From RHLJ01 sp963974345 (GTDB taxonomy: Bacteria > Bacteroidota > Rhodothermia > Balneolales > Balneolaceae): a DNA stretch of 64,000 nt. Below, piece after piece: positions 51,974 to 59,627 of the stretch (positions are counted from its first letter, which is position 1; the number at the start of each line of letters is the position of its first letter). Location of the stretch: contig CAXBBW010000009.1 of assembly GCA_963974345.1 (NCBI GenBank), positions 1-64,000 on the forward strand. Reading direction: 5' to 3'. The notes below the pieces were generated by a model. It searched no databases, had not been told where the DNA came from, and saw only the letters and a program-made list of their open reading frames with translations. Both the position numbers and the translations under genes were made by a program.

Positions 51974-53167
51974 TTAACCCTTAATTCCCTTTAAGCCTTT
52001 GATTCCTTTCGCGGCTTTTTCGCTTAGCAGATTGGTTTCATAGCTTCTAATTCGTCCATTTTTGGCTTGATGCTTTTGAATACCAATAGAAATTAATTCT
52101 TCCATTAGTTGCGTAAAGTTGATATCAGATTTATCCCATAAATAAAATGAGAAGGAACCAGGAATAGTATTGATTTCATTGAAATATACTTCTTCGGTGT
52201 CAGCATTTACAAGGAAATCGAGTCTAGCGACACCACCAGCATCAAAGGTTTTAAAGATATGTACAGAGAGAGATCTAATTTGGTCGGTGAGTTCAGCGGA
52301 TATATCCGCTGGAATAATTCGATCAGCCGAAGCCATCCCTTTTTCCGCACTTCCACCACTTTGATATTTATCCTCAAACGAAAGCGTTTCTGTATTTCCT
52401 AGAGGACGTTCGCAGACACTAGCTCTACAGTTTTCAGCAGTTCCTAATACCGAGCAATTTATTTCCATTAAAGGCTGAATGGCTATTTCAACGAGTAAAT
52501 GAGCGTCGTAACGGAAAGCAGTTTCTATAGCCTCAATAAGATCGTCTTCAGTGTCAACTTTCTTAACACCGATACTACTTCCCAGATTTGCAGGTTTTAC
52601 TACTAACGGAAAACCTAAATGCTCAGCCTCTTCAAGAATTGTTTTTTGATGAACTTCCCAATCACTTTCATAAAAATCCAAGCTAGCAGTAACTGGAATG
52701 TTATTCGCTTCGCATAATTGTTTTGCCTTCACTTTATCCATCCCAACAGAAGAACCAAGAACACCACTACCTGTATAGGGAACATTAAACATTTCGCAGA
52801 CCCCTTGAAACGAACCATTTTCACCTTCGCTACCATGAAAGGCACAAACTACAGCATAAACAGGAAATGCTTGGGGCTTTGAAAAAAGCCCACCTTTATC
52901 CTGTTCTTTTAAAAGAGTACGTCCAATTTCATCTTTCACAAATGCGCACGAAGCGGCAGCTTGCTCTAACTTTGGTAAATCCTTGTATTGTGATAAGTCT
53001 TTTAGAATTTCTCCTGTTAACCAACGACCAGACTTGGTGATATATAAAGGAACGATGTGGTAAGAACTTTCTTCAAGAGAGGATATAACCTGAATGGCAC
53101 TTAATACCGAAACTTCGTGTTCAGGAGATACACCGCCGAAAGCGACAACTAAATTTTTTTGAGACAT
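51974..53167 (-). CDS. ddl: D-alanine--D-alanine ligase
   Basis: 397 residues, longer than E. coli Ddl (306-364). ATP-grasp enzyme joining two D-Ala for peptidoglycan. N-terminal VVAFGGVSPEHEVSVLSA, the GSEGENGSFQG loop, VKPANLGSSIGVKKV and a C-terminal NEINTIPGSFSFYLWDKS with the metal-binding Glu/Asn. The last ~20 residues form an unusual basic tail ending KGIKGLKGIKG, of no known role. The gene is in an operon with nadK. Confidence 0.93.
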   Translation of the reverse strand: MSQKNLVVAFGGVSPEHEVSVLSAIQVISSLEESSYHIVPLYITKSGRWLTGEILKDLSQYKDLPKLEQAAASCAFVKDEIGRTLLKEQDKGGLFSKPQAFPVYAVVCAFHGSEGENGSFQGVCEMFNVPYTGSGVLGSSVGMDKVKAKQLCEANNIPVTASLDFYESDWEVHQKTILEEAEHLGFPLVVKPANLGSSIGVKKVDTEDDLIEAIETAFRYDAHLLVEIAIQPLMEINCSVLGTAENCRASVCERPLGNTETLSFEDKYQSGGSAEKGMASADRIIPADISAELTDQIRSLSVHIFKTFDAGGVARLDFLVNADTEEVYFNEINTIPGSFSFYLWDKSDINFTQLMEELISIGIQKHQAKNGRIRSYETNLLSEKAAKGIKGLKGIKG

Positions 53168-53355
53168 TGACTTAGTTAAACATTATTTATTTAGCGTAAA
53201 TATAGGGAGAAAGATTTTTCAATTAAGAATTAAGAATGATTCATTTATTCTAATTAGAGTTTTGCTCTATGTTAACATATTTACATTTCTAAGTCTTGTT
53301 CCCAATTTCAGAACTTTCGATCTTTACTAAATCCGATCACTTTAAAAAAAGTTAT

Positions 53356-54252
53356 ATGACAAAAGTAGTTACCTCTTTATCTGAACTAGATTTTACACTA
53401 ACCGATTTAGAATCTATGCCTGTACCCGAAAAAGTGTTACTAGTAAATCCGTCTCAGTTTGATGTAAAATATGTCATTAATCCTCATATGGCTGGTCATA
53501 TTGGTGATGTTGATAAAGGAGTGGCGTTAGAGGAATGGACTACGTTAAAAGAAGCGTATGAAGGTTTAGGACTTTATGTACATGAAGTAGTAGGTGCTGA
53601 AGGTTACCCGGATATGGTTTTTTGTGCGAATCAAAGTTTGCCAAACATTACTGCAGACGGAACCAAACAAGTGGTTATGAGTGTAATGCACGCACCTCAA
53701 AGAAAAGGTGAGGTTCCTCACATACAAGAAGTATATGAAGAAAGTAGCTACGAGATCATGCATCTTGACGAGAGTAAGTTTACAGATTTCGAAGGAATGG
53801 GCGATGCAATTTGGCATCATAAAAAAAGATTGATTTGGGGTGGATATGGATTCAGATCAACATCGGATGTTTATCGGCATATTTCAGATACTTTTAAAAC
53901 ACCGGTCATTGCTTTAGAACTTGTTGATGAGCGATTCTATCACCTTGATACTTGCTTCTGTGTTCTGAATGAAAAAACAGTGATGATTTATGCAAAAGCG
54001 TTTACCAATGAAGGATTGAAGTTAATAAGAACAATTTTTCCAAAAGTGATCGAAACCAATGATCATGAAGCGGCAGAACTTTTCGCGTGTAACGCGACCT
54101 GTGCTGATGGTAAAAATGTATTTATCCAAAAAGGATGTGTTGAAGCAAATCAGGCAATGGAAGAAGCGGGATTTATCGTGCACGAATTCAGTACTGACGA
54201 ATACCTCAAAAGTGGTGGAAGTGTTTTCTGTATGAAAATGTTGCTTTGGTGA
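53356..54252 (+). CDS. Amidinohydrolase-like protein (dimethylargininase/arginine deiminase fold)
   Basis: 298 residues from the ATG at 53356. The longer reading from TTG at 53296 adds 20 residues without homology. Amidinotransferase/DDAH superfamily: PDMVFCANQSLPN (substrate Asp), FEGMGDAIWH, YHLDTCFCVLN (catalytic His) and the terminal SGGSVFCMKMLLW with the nucleophilic Cys. The family deiminates arginine derivatives or ornithine-type guanidines. The precise substrate is not clear; dimethylarginine or a related guanidine is likely. Confidence 0.83.
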   Translation: MTKVVTSLSELDFTLTDLESMPVPEKVLLVNPSQFDVKYVINPHMAGHIGDVDKGVALEEWTTLKEAYEGLGLYVHEVVGAEGYPDMVFCANQSLPNITADGTKQVVMSVMHAPQRKGEVPHIQEVYEESSYEIMHLDESKFTDFEGMGDAIWHHKKRLIWGGYGFRSTSDVYRHISDTFKTPVIALELVDERFYHLDTCFCVLNEKTVMIYAKAFTNEGLKLIRTIFPKVIETNDHEAAELFACNATCADGKNVFIQKGCVEANQAMEEAGFIVHEFSTDEYLKSGGSVFCMKMLLW

Positions 54253-54323
54253 GGATAAATTATGAATATTGAATTATGAATGTTAAATCATCATAACTCA
54301 ATATAAATTATTCAAAATACAAG

Positions 54324-56738
54324 ATGAGCTTCTTCAAGCCTCTTATTTCGTTAGTACTATTGATTGTTCTTACAATCTCTCTTAACACCAAATTCGGTTC
54401 AATTCCACCTTTGGGTAAGTTTTTTGATCCTGATGCTGGATTTTGGGCAAATGCAGAAACTTCCATTCCAGATTCAGATGAGTTTACTTTTGATGGAGTT
54501 CAAAATGAAGTATCCGTTTTTTATGATGAGAGAAGAGTTCCGCACATCTTTGCCGAAAATGAATATGATCTTTATTTCGTGCAAGGTTATATCACCGCTA
54601 GAGATCGTCTTTTTCAAATGGAGATGCAAACCTATGACGCCGCAGGTCGACTTTCGGAACGGTTAGGAGATCGCACCTTAGCTCGTGACAAAAGTACTAG
54701 GAGATTAGGTATGCCTTATGGAGCAGAGAGAGCTTTGGAAGAAATACAAAATGACTCCGTTTCTTGGGCAATAACAAATGCATATTCAGACGGAGTTAAT
54801 GCCTACATATCATCACTTTCTCCTTCTGATTATCCTATAGAATACAAGATTCTAGATTTTGAACCAGAAGAATGGGCACCTATCAAAACGGCACATTTGT
54901 TGAAGAATATGACCAGAATGTTAGCGGGTGGGAGTCAAGATGATAGAACAAGTAACACGCTGGCTTACTTTGGCGAGGATTTTCTAGAAAAGTTTTTCAG
55001 CGTTAAACCAAAGCTGAATGACCCAATAATTCCAGTTACTAAAATTTGGGATTTTGATCCTATTCCAGTTCAAGCTCCCGATTCAATATTTAAACCAGCA
55101 TCTACTATCGAATTGGAAAGTTTTGAACGCCCTGAAGGAATTGGTAGCAATAATTGGGTAGTTGATGGTTCGAAAACCAAATCTGGATATCCCATTTTAG
55201 CGAATGATCCACATCTTGGGCTCACGCTTCCATCTATTTGGTACGAGGTTCAACTTTACGCACCAAGTTTGAATACGTATGGGGTTTCTTTACAAGGTGC
55301 TCCAGGGATTATAATCGGATTTAATGAGAGTGCAGCTTGGGGAACAACAAATACTGGCGCTGATGTAATGGATTGGTATGAAATCAAATTCAAAGACGAT
55401 CAGAAGAAAGAATATTGGCATGATGGACAATGGAAGCCAACGACAATGCGTGTCGAAGAAATTAAAGTCCGAGGACAAGAAACCATACTAGATACAGTTA
55501 TTTACACACATCACGGTCCCGTTACAAAAGTGGAATCTGATATAGATGAAACTCGTGAGCCCGTATATCATGCACTGCGCTGGATAGCTCATGAGTATTC
55601 GAATGATTTAAGAAATTTCTATGGATTCAACCGAGCTAAAACATATTCCGATTTTGAAGAATCGGTTAACTATTGGGAAGCCCCAGCACAGAACTTTGTA
55701 TTTGCTACAAATGAAGGAGATATAGGGTTATACGTGAGTGGAAAATTCCCGAATAAGTGGAAATTTCAGGGACAGACAGTTAGTGATGGAACCAATCCTT
55801 TATATGATTGGCAGGGCTGGATTCCCACCGAGCATAATCCCAATGTCAAGAATCCAGAACGTGGATTTGTGAGTTCAGCAAATCAGGAATCAGCTGCACC
55901 TGACTATCCCTATTATTTGGAAGATGATTATGCTCCATTTGAACGGGGTCGGAGAATCAATGAGTTACTGGCTGGGATGGAAGATATTACCAAAGAAGAT
56001 ATGCGTAAGATGCAGATGGATTCGTACAGCTATCACGCGGCTACAATTTTGCCAGAGATGCTCGAATGGATTCAACGAGAGGAACTAAATGAAGCGGAAC
56101 GTGCGATTTTAAGGGAAGTAGAAGGCTGGGGGTTTTTCAATAACTCAGAATTAAAAGCCCCAGGAATCTTCAGATGGTGGTGGAGTAATTTTTATTCAGG
56201 AATTTTAAATGATGAATATAGTTCGACAAAATCTTCCCTCCGATATCCGCCTAGAGATCGACTAATTGAAGTAATTAAATCAGAACCTGATTTTGAGTTT
56301 TTTGATAATATCGATACTGAAGAAATAGAAACGAGAGAAGTAATAGTCACTCAAACATTTAAAGAAACGATTGAAGAACTAACAAATGCTTATGGTGAAT
56401 TTGGAGATAAATGGAATTGGGGAGTGGTAATTAATAATGACTTCGATCACATTGCTTTTATTCCAGGGTTTGGAGCTCAAAATGTGTATTCAAGTGGTGG
56501 ATCAGAATCTATAAATGCAACCCGTGATAGCTGGGGTCCTTCGTGGCGAATGGTGGTAGAACTCGGTCCGGAAGTAAAGGCTTGGGGAGTTTACCCTGGC
56601 GGAGCTTCTGGTAATCCAGGCTCTCCAAATTATGATTCTATGCTCGAAAGCTGGCGAACGGGAGAGTTGTACGAGCTCAAATTTTTGAAAGAAAAACCAA
56701 CTGAATATTTGTATGAACTAACTTTTAAAAAGAATTGA
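54324..56738 (+). CDS. Penicillin acylase family (Ntn) amidohydrolase
   Basis: 804 residues with N-terminal membrane or signal segment. S45 peptidase family: a propeptide-like first part with RVPHIFAENEYDLYFVQGY, then the autocatalytic processing site EGIGSNNWVVDGSKTKSG, where Ser275 would become the N-terminal nucleophile of the beta chain, followed by NDPHLGL and a conserved C-terminal Asn/Arg region (GGASGNPGSPNYDSM). Substrates in the family include acyl-homoserine lactones and beta-lactams; the actual one is unknown. The gene is alone, with repeats behind it. Confidence 0.92.
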   Translation: MSFFKPLISLVLLIVLTISLNTKFGSIPPLGKFFDPDAGFWANAETSIPDSDEFTFDGVQNEVSVFYDERRVPHIFAENEYDLYFVQGYITARDRLFQMEMQTYDAAGRLSERLGDRTLARDKSTRRLGMPYGAERALEEIQNDSVSWAITNAYSDGVNAYISSLSPSDYPIEYKILDFEPEEWAPIKTAHLLKNMTRMLAGGSQDDRTSNTLAYFGEDFLEKFFSVKPKLNDPIIPVTKIWDFDPIPVQAPDSIFKPASTIELESFERPEGIGSNNWVVDGSKTKSGYPILANDPHLGLTLPSIWYEVQLYAPSLNTYGVSLQGAPGIIIGFNESAAWGTTNTGADVMDWYEIKFKDDQKKEYWHDGQWKPTTMRVEEIKVRGQETILDTVIYTHHGPVTKVESDIDETREPVYHALRWIAHEYSNDLRNFYGFNRAKTYSDFEESVNYWEAPAQNFVFATNEGDIGLYVSGKFPNKWKFQGQTVSDGTNPLYDWQGWIPTEHNPNVKNPERGFVSSANQESAAPDYPYYLEDDYAPFERGRRINELLAGMEDITKEDMRKMQMDSYSYHAATILPEMLEWIQREELNEAERAILREVEGWGFFNNSELKAPGIFRWWWSNFYSGILNDEYSSTKSSLRYPPRDRLIEVIKSEPDFEFFDNIDTEEIETREVIVTQTFKETIEELTNAYGEFGDKWNWGVVINNDFDHIAFIPGFGAQNVYSSGGSESINATRDSWGPSWRMVVELGPEVKAWGVYPGGASGNPGSPNYDSMLESWRTGELYELKFLKEKPTEYLYELTFKKN

Positions 56739-56742
56739 AAGT

Positions 56743-56897
56743 CCTCCTTTGAAGAGCCTGTGCTAAACTTGATTCAGTAAGGTGGATTGATTTGCGATAG
56801 CAAATCAAAACGGAGGATGTTGCAGGATTGAAAATTTGGCAACATCCCTCAGATTAAATCGGGAACAGCCGATCTAATCATCTCCCTTCAAAGGGAG
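56743..56897 (+). repeat. Long intergenic repeat element A
   Basis: Begins CCTCCTTTGAAG, has a core GGTGGATTGATTTGCGATAG from 56781 with AAATC and ACGGAGGATGTTG behind, and ends with the palindrome CTCCCTTCAAAGGGAG at 56882-56897. Very similar to element B at 59425-59564. After the first 12 bases it carries an extra 24-base segment (56755-56778) that B lacks. Confidence 0.7.
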
Positions 56898-56916
56898 AAT
56901 TAAAACTAAAATTGTT

Positions 56917-56942
56917 GTCATGCTGAACTCGATTCAGCATCT
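56917..56942 (+). repeat. 26-bp intergenic element, copy 5
   Basis: Starts GTCATGCTGAACTCGATTC and ends AGCATCT, with dyad GCTGAA/TTCAGC. It lies directly between repeat A and the next gene. Confidence 0.65.
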
Positions 56943-56966
56943 GAAGAAGCTCAAAATTGAATAAAT

Positions 56967-57305
56967 ATGCTACTTACTCTACTAATCCTCATATCCGCCT
57001 TTCTCCTAAACCTATTCCTCCCCTGGTGGAGCATTGTACTTCCAGGATTACTATTTGGCTATACGTTCAAAAAGAAAGGACTTCCCTCTTTTGGTTGGGG
57101 ATTTTTAGCCGTATTTCTGCTCTGGGGTGGGCAAGCATTGTACATTCACTTTGCCAATGATGGAATTTTATCAACCCGAATTGCAACCATGCTCGGTGTT
57201 GGCTCTCCGTATTTTGTAATATTGATAACAGGAGTTTTGGGAGGATTAGTAAGTGGAGTGGCTACATTGACTGGAGCTTTATTTAATAAGAAAGTTCCCT
57301 CTTGA
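56967..57305 (+). CDS. Small membrane protein of unknown function
   Basis: 112 residues with three predicted membrane helices (about 1-28, 40-60, 80-103). No family was recognised. The segments LPGLLFGYTFKKKG and ILITGVLGGLVSGVATLTG show glycine-rich helix packing but no catalytic motif. It is 26 bases upstream of another unknown gene and may be co-transcribed with it. Confidence 0.65.
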   Translation: MLLTLLILISAFLLNLFLPWWSIVLPGLLFGYTFKKKGLPSFGWGFLAVFLLWGGQALYIHFANDGILSTRIATMLGVGSPYFVILITGVLGGLVSGVATLTGALFNKKVPS

Positions 57306-57331
57306 GAGGGGATTTAGGGGTGTGTCATTAA

Positions 57332-57988
57332 ATGAAGTATGTATTCATTCTAATTATTCCACTTTTAGGAGCCTGCGCTACTCACGCCCCAATGAGCGAG
57401 ATGGTGATGTTTAATAAGGCTACAATTGCTGATAGCTCGAACAATATCAGATCTGGTTCTCTTTCTTATCTAAAACCTGGAATAAATTTAAAGGAATTTG
57501 AAGAGAATGAAGCAGGAGATTACGCTTCTTATTCTGATACTGAATTACCTAGCTTTACAATTCATACATTCACATTAAAAAATGATAGAAGTGGTAGATC
57601 ACTTTCTTTTGGTCGAGGACTTGGGATTGATTGGACGAAGAATTTAAGGACAAACTACTATGGTACATTAGCGCTCTCAGCTCCATATTCTGCTAAAATT
57701 ACCATACATAGGGTTTTAGTAAATAGACGTTGGACGGGGCTATCAAGTGGAATCTTTTCAGGACTGGATTCTAAGATATACAATAGCAACTGTGTTGTTG
57801 GCAGTGTATGTGAATTTTGGCCAAATAGATCTGCGTTTTTGTTTAATACTGGTTTAAGAACTAGATATTTAATTCGAGATCCTCGCAGTCCCGGATTAGT
57901 ACTAACAGGAGCTTTCGAGTTCGGATATATTTGGAATTCTTTACAACCATTTATTGGCTTTAATATCTCAATCACTTCACTTGAATGA
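57332..57988 (+). CDS. Hypothetical lipoprotein
   Basis: 218 residues. The lipobox LLGAC at about 11-15 gives a lipid-anchored protein. The rest is predicted mainly beta, with aromatic alternating strands near the end (VLTGAFEFGYIWNSLQPFIGF), like a small outer-membrane or periplasmic protein. Two internal Cys (NCVVGSVCEFW) could form a disulphide. No known family. It is followed by the hairpins that precede carA. Confidence 0.65.
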   Translation: MKYVFILIIPLLGACATHAPMSEMVMFNKATIADSSNNIRSGSLSYLKPGINLKEFEENEAGDYASYSDTELPSFTIHTFTLKNDRSGRSLSFGRGLGIDWTKNLRTNYYGTLALSAPYSAKITIHRVLVNRRWTGLSSGIFSGLDSKIYNSNCVVGSVCEFWPNRSAFLFNTGLRTRYLIRDPRSPGLVLTGAFEFGYIWNSLQPFIGFNISITSLE

Positions 57989-58114
57989 ATAATGTTCATT
58001 AAATGTGGAAAAGAAAATCTGATTCAAATTGAATCCAATCTCTTCAGTGTGTATCTTGCTGAAACTTCAATTTAAGGATTCGATAAAATCGATCAGTTAG
58101 CAACGCATAGTTCA

Positions 58115-58166
58115 AAATCATTAGTTAGTCAGCCACAAAAAAGGATGTCCAGCTAATGATTTTTTT
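58115..58166 (+). terminator. First terminator-like hairpin before carA
   Basis: AAATCATTAG (58115-58124) pairs with CTAATGATTT (58153-58162), ten pairs with a 28-base loop, followed by TTTT. It is about 126 bases beyond the unknown lipoprotein gene. Confidence 0.6.
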
Positions 58167-58186
58167 ATTGAATCATATTATTTCAA

Positions 58187-58220
58187 AAATCCGACGCGAT
58201 ATTCGTAGTCGGATTTTTTT
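58187..58220 (+). terminator. Second terminator-like hairpin, 33 bases before carA
   Basis: AAATCCGAC (58187-58195) pairs with GTCGGATTT (58208-58216), with CGA/TCG also pairing inside the loop, followed by a T-run of eight. The carA ATG is at 58254, so a promoter can hardly fit between; the hairpin may act as an attenuator or just end the upstream transcript. Confidence 0.7.
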
Positions 58221-58253
58221 TGATCCCCTATTCACACTCACAAAAATCTAAAC

Positions 58254-59375
58254 ATGTCACTCCAACCAAGAAATAAAGCCATCCTTGCATTAAGTGATGG
58301 AACGATAGCGCACGGCTGGGCGGTCGGCCACGAAGGGATTACCGGTGGCGAATTGTGCTTTAACACCAGTATGACCGGTTATCAAGAAATTTTTACAGAT
58401 CCAAGTTATTACGGTCAATTGATGATGATGACGTATCCGCATATTGGTAATTATGGAACTATGTCTCGCGATGATGAGCATAGAAAAGTAATGGTATCTG
58501 GAATTATAACTCGTGCATTTTCATGGGAATTCAGTAACCCAATGGCAGATAGAAGTCTGCAAGAATATTTGGAAGACAACGAAATTGTTGGGATTTCAGG
58601 TGTTGATACCCGAGCGATAGTTCGTCATATCCGCGAAAAAGGAGTAATGAATGCGGTAATTTCATCTTCCGAATTAGATGAGGCAAAACTCGTTCAAATG
58701 GCCAAAGATTGGGAAGATATGGACGGCTTGGAGCTTGCATCAAAAGTGACAAGAGAAGAAGCTCAGACGTATGAATCTACAGGAGAATCCGAGTTTAGAG
58801 TAGCCGCATTCGATTATGGAATTAAACAGAATATCATAAATAGTCTTGTTGCTCGCGGATGTACACTTAGGGTTTTTCCCGCTAAAACTTCTCTGGAAGA
58901 AGTAAAAGAATGGGAAGCCGATGGATTCTTTTTCTCAAATGGTCCAGGCGATCCAAACCCAACTGGAGAATACGCTTTAGATATTGTGAATTATGCGAAA
59001 TCAACAGGAAAGCCTTTGTTCGGGATTTGTTTAGGACATCAACTAATTGCAATGAGTGAAGGAATCGAAGTTGGGAAGATGTTTGTAGGGCATCGTGGAG
59101 CTAATCACCCAGTAAAGAATTTGGAAACAGGATTGGTTGAAATTTCAACACAAAATCATGGGTTTGGTGTGACAGAAAGCAGTGTAAAACCAGAAGTTGC
59201 TGAAATCACCCACATCAACCTTAATGACCAAACAGTAGAAGGGTTGCGGTTCAAAAACTTCCCAGGATTTTCAGTTCAGTATCATCCTGAAGCATCACCT
59301 GGACCCCATGATTCAGCGTACTTATTCGACCAATTTATTGACATGATGAAAGAAAGTAAGACAGTGGACGTGTGA
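58254..59375 (+). CDS. carA: Carbamoyl-phosphate synthase small subunit
   Basis: 373 residues. Glutamine amidotransferase subunit. N-domain with TGYQEIFTDPSYYGQLMMMT, then a class I amidotransferase domain (about 190-373): FFFSNGPGDPNPTGEY, catalytic Cys in GKPLFGICLGHQLIAMSEG, and the His/Glu pair near QYHPEASPGPHDS. Supplies ammonia for carbamoyl phosphate (pyrimidines, arginine). carB follows after 252 bases that contain repeat B; in most genomes the two are adjoining. Confidence 0.96.
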   Translation: MSLQPRNKAILALSDGTIAHGWAVGHEGITGGELCFNTSMTGYQEIFTDPSYYGQLMMMTYPHIGNYGTMSRDDEHRKVMVSGIITRAFSWEFSNPMADRSLQEYLEDNEIVGISGVDTRAIVRHIREKGVMNAVISSSELDEAKLVQMAKDWEDMDGLELASKVTREEAQTYESTGESEFRVAAFDYGIKQNIINSLVARGCTLRVFPAKTSLEEVKEWEADGFFFSNGPGDPNPTGEYALDIVNYAKSTGKPLFGICLGHQLIAMSEGIEVGKMFVGHRGANHPVKNLETGLVEISTQNHGFGVTESSVKPEVAEITHINLNDQTVEGLRFKNFPGFSVQYHPEASPGPHDSAYLFDQFIDMMKESKTVDV

Positions 59376-59424
59376 TTAATGACGAACGAATTAAAGTCCC
59401 CTCGAGGTGAGGAAAAAGTAAATT

Positions 59425-59564
59425 CCTCCTTTGAAGAAGGTGGATTGATTTGCGATAGCAAATCGAGACGGAGGATGTTGGTTTAGATGCAAAACTTGGA
59501 AATTGACCAAAAATCCCCCACAAAATCATCTGAACGATGATTATGATCCCCCTTCGAAGGGGGA
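59425..59564 (+). repeat. Long intergenic repeat element B
   Basis: Begins CCTCCTTTGAAG, continues directly with AAGGTGGATTGATTTGCG and ends with the perfect palindrome TCCCCCTTCGAAGGGGGA at 59547-59564. It shares the core ATTTGCGATAGCAAATC with element A at 56743-56897 and lies between carA and carB. Confidence 0.7.
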
Positions 59565-59627
59565 GTTTGAAAACCTGAAATTGATTTTAAACAAGCATAG
59601 GGTTAAGCCCTTAAAAAAAATAAAAAA

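Noticed and set aside
53296..53355. N-terminal extension of the amidinohydrolase-like protein
   Set aside because: It depends on a TTG start and has no family similarity; ATG at 53356 fits the family start.
56743..56966. Repeat A as a small RNA gene
   Set aside because: It has palindromic ends but no promoter or terminator that I can support; the second copy between carA and carB favours a dispersed repeat.
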